Source: Candidatus Cloacimonadota bacterium (lineage in GTDB: Bacteria; Cloacimonadota; Cloacimonadia; Cloacimonadales; Cloacimonadaceae). Taken from it: DNA of 24,397 nucleotides. This document shows, piece by piece, positions 23,255 through 24,397 of the stretch; within the stretch, counting starts at the first letter, position 1, and every line of letters begins with the position of its first letter. Below the pieces are notes generated by a model. That model was not told the origin of the DNA. It saw only the letters and a list, made by a program, of their open reading frames with translations, and did no database searches. The DNA lies in assembly GCA_023230025.1 (NCBI GenBank), contig JALNYD010000014.1, forward strand, positions 1-24,397, in the 5' to 3' direction. The position numbers and the translations under genes were made by a program.

Positions 23255-23719
23255 CTACTCCCAGGATTCGTGGAAATGGCTAACCTGCCAGGTATCTCCG
23301 TTTTTCTCCCAGAACCAGGTATCGGTAAAGTTCATGGCTTCCTCGTAACCTGTAAGGTCTGTGCTGACGGCATTTATGGCAGCAGTCCAGATTACGTTAT
23401 TGGCATCGATGATTTTGATGCGGTGATCGGTGATGCGCAGATGCTGAGCCATGAAGTTCTCATATTCAGTTTTGGTGCTGCTGATCAGTTCATCTTTGTT
23501 GTAGGCAACGCCGGCCATAAAGAAGTTTCTATCCGATCCGGGGCTGAGGAACCCTTCCAGGGCGGAAGTATCCAGAGAGTCTGCGGCTGCCATCAGTTTT
23601 TGCATATTGGCTTCAATGGTTTGCTGCACCTCGTTTTTTTGGGTTTCAGTGAACTCCGGAGCTTTGGCGGTGCAGGCAAAGAGCACAAGCAAGATGCAAA
23701 GCAATGCTGCTGTTTTCAT
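23255..23719 (-). CDS. Lipoprotein with NTF2/SnoaL-like fold
   Basis: 154 residues with a lipoprotein signal (MKTAALLCILLVLFAC) and lipidated cysteine at residue 16. The mature part resembles DUF4440/SnoaL-like NTF2 folds: a first helix with NEVQQTIEANMQKLMAAADS, the LEGFLSPGSDRNFFMAGVAY region, and closing strands DTWFWEKNGDTWQVSHFHES. Such domains bind small ligands or act as minor enzymes; no catalytic residue set stands out. The SD site is good (AGGAG 6-7 bases before the ATG at 23719). It is separated from the ArsR gene by the regulator's promoter region, so it is likely a separate unit. Confidence 0.82.
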   Translation of the reverse strand: MKTAALLCILLVLFACTAKAPEFTETQKNEVQQTIEANMQKLMAAADSLDTSALEGFLSPGSDRNFFMAGVAYNKDELISSTKTEYENFMAQHLRITDHRIKIIDANNVIWTAAINAVSTDLTGYEEAMNFTDTWFWEKNGDTWQVSHFHESWE

Positions 23720-23930
23720 TTTGGTCTCCTAATAGTGTTTGCTTAAGCACTTCCTACTTATATCTACTGCCAAAGGAGTCAAGAGAAAAATGGCTGTGGA
23801 TTCTTTCTTAAGAGCTAGCTGCGGAATTATCTTGCCAAAATAATCTCTGCCTAATATCGTGACCCAAGTAACTATCAGGCGTGATAACATGCTTGAAAGG
23901 CGCATACTTTTGAAGATTTGGGAGAGAGCT

Positions 23931-24397
23931 ATGCCGATGGAAAACTCCAGCAGTGGTCATGGATTTGGTACAGCGCCGGTATTTTTAGCCGCCATCAGCA
24001 CCATCCTGGGTGCCGTGATGTTTCTGCGTTTTGGCTACGCAGTTGGTCATGTGGGAATGATTGGCGCAATGATGATTGTCTTGATCGGGCATATGATCAC
24101 GATTCCCACGGGATTGGCGATTGCCGAGATTGCTACGAATCTAAAGGTTCGGGGTGGGGGAGAGTATTACATCATCAGTCGTTCTTTTGGTTCCACTCTG
24201 GGTGGAACAATCGGCATATCGCTATATTTATCGCAGGCGATCTCGGTGGCGTTTTATCTGATTGCTTTTGCAGAAACCTTCCGTCCTTTGTTTCCGATCA
24301 TTCAGCAATATACAGGGATCATGCCGGATGTTCGGATGATATCCTTACCGGTGGCAATTGGGCTCGCCATATTGATATCCCGCAAGGGCGCTTCCAT
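23931..24397 (+). CDS. SLC12-like cation-chloride cotransporter / APC permease, partial at window edge
   Basis: The frame is open to the right edge (155 codons seen). Residues 10-35 hold the first helix GFGTAPVFLAAISTILGAVM followed by FLRFGYAVGHVG. Then come an IPTGLAIAEIATNLKVRGGG segment, EYYIISRSFGSTLGGTIGIS, and LYLSQAISVAFYLIAFAETF. The pattern GTxxxVFL...ILGAVMFLRxG and IATNxxVxGGGxYYxISRSxGxxxGGxIG is that of the NKCC/KCC-like (SLC12) branch of the APC superfamily, which moves K or Na with chloride, rather than of amino acid permeases. The ATG at 23931 has GGGAGAG just upstream. An in-frame ATG at 23889 would add 14 residues and cannot be excluded. The C-terminal cytoplasmic domain lies outside. 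Confidence 0.85.
   Translation, partial: MPMENSSSGHGFGTAPVFLAAISTILGAVMFLRFGYAVGHVGMIGAMMIVLIGHMITIPTGLAIAEIATNLKVRGGGEYYIISRSFGSTLGGTIGISLYLSQAISVAFYLIAFAETFRPLFPIIQQYTGIMPDVRMISLPVAIGLAILISRKGAS

Overview
The window looks like a chromosomal segment from a Gram-negative, didermic bacterium of the FCB type, most plausibly a Candidatus Cloacimonadota-like lineage. This is inferred from the gene set: SurA, lipoproteins, and a secreted lamin-tail-domain protein with a FlgD/T9SS-like C-terminal module beside a long glycogen phosphorylase. No rRNA or tRNA is present to test it. It spans a replication-origin neighbourhood: dnaA with DnaA boxes on both sides.

Layout. (1) 1-4793, minus strand: a four-gene signalling operon of SiaB-like GHKL kinase, SiaC-like phosphoprotein (DUF1987), class III nucleotide cyclase, and a large periplasmic beta-propeller/Y_Y_Y sensor that runs off the left edge. 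In the known Sia pathway the output enzyme is a GGDEF diguanylate cyclase. Here a class III (probably adenylate) cyclase takes that place, which is the most interesting system in the window. (2) 4794-5882: about 1.1 kb without a gene, packed with G-tracts, short tandem repeats, a long palindromic dispersed repeat and two DnaA boxes. (3) 5883-7220: dnaA. (4) 7221-7647: probable oriC with five perfect DnaA boxes and an AT-rich stretch. (5) 7648-15780, plus strand: a compact, often overlapping run of lipoprotein, PpiC-type lipoprotein, SurA, PgpA, YajC, Def, Fmt, DUF116 protein and methyltransferase, then (after a promoter-bearing gap) a PDZ-less HtrA-like protease and the first 49 codons of a secreted-protein gene that stops abruptly. 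(6) 15796-17757, minus: an AT-richer gene for an AlbA_2/GHKL ATPase protein with a helical-repeat C-terminus, abutting the broken gene and probably acquired. (7) 17938-22061, minus: glgP followed by the lamin-tail surface protein. (8) 22062-22487: a gap with the second copy of the palindromic repeat. (9) 22488-23719, minus: an ArsR/DUF2087 regulator with its own promoter and operator-like sites, and an NTF2-like lipoprotein. (10) 23931 to the right edge, plus: the start of an SLC12-like cation-chloride cotransporter/APC permease.

How the parts fit. The origin-proximal plus-strand run combines replication initiation, outer-membrane protein folding (PpiC, SurA, HtrA), phospholipid synthesis (PgpA), Sec export (YajC) and N-terminal formylation/deformylation (Fmt, Def). 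The left operon looks like a partner-switching circuit from an outside signal to a nucleotide second messenger. The right part is carbohydrate storage, surface display and ion transport. Two genes reach the window edges and are partial: the sensor at 1-2854 and the transporter at 23931-24397. Both were read directly codon by codon.
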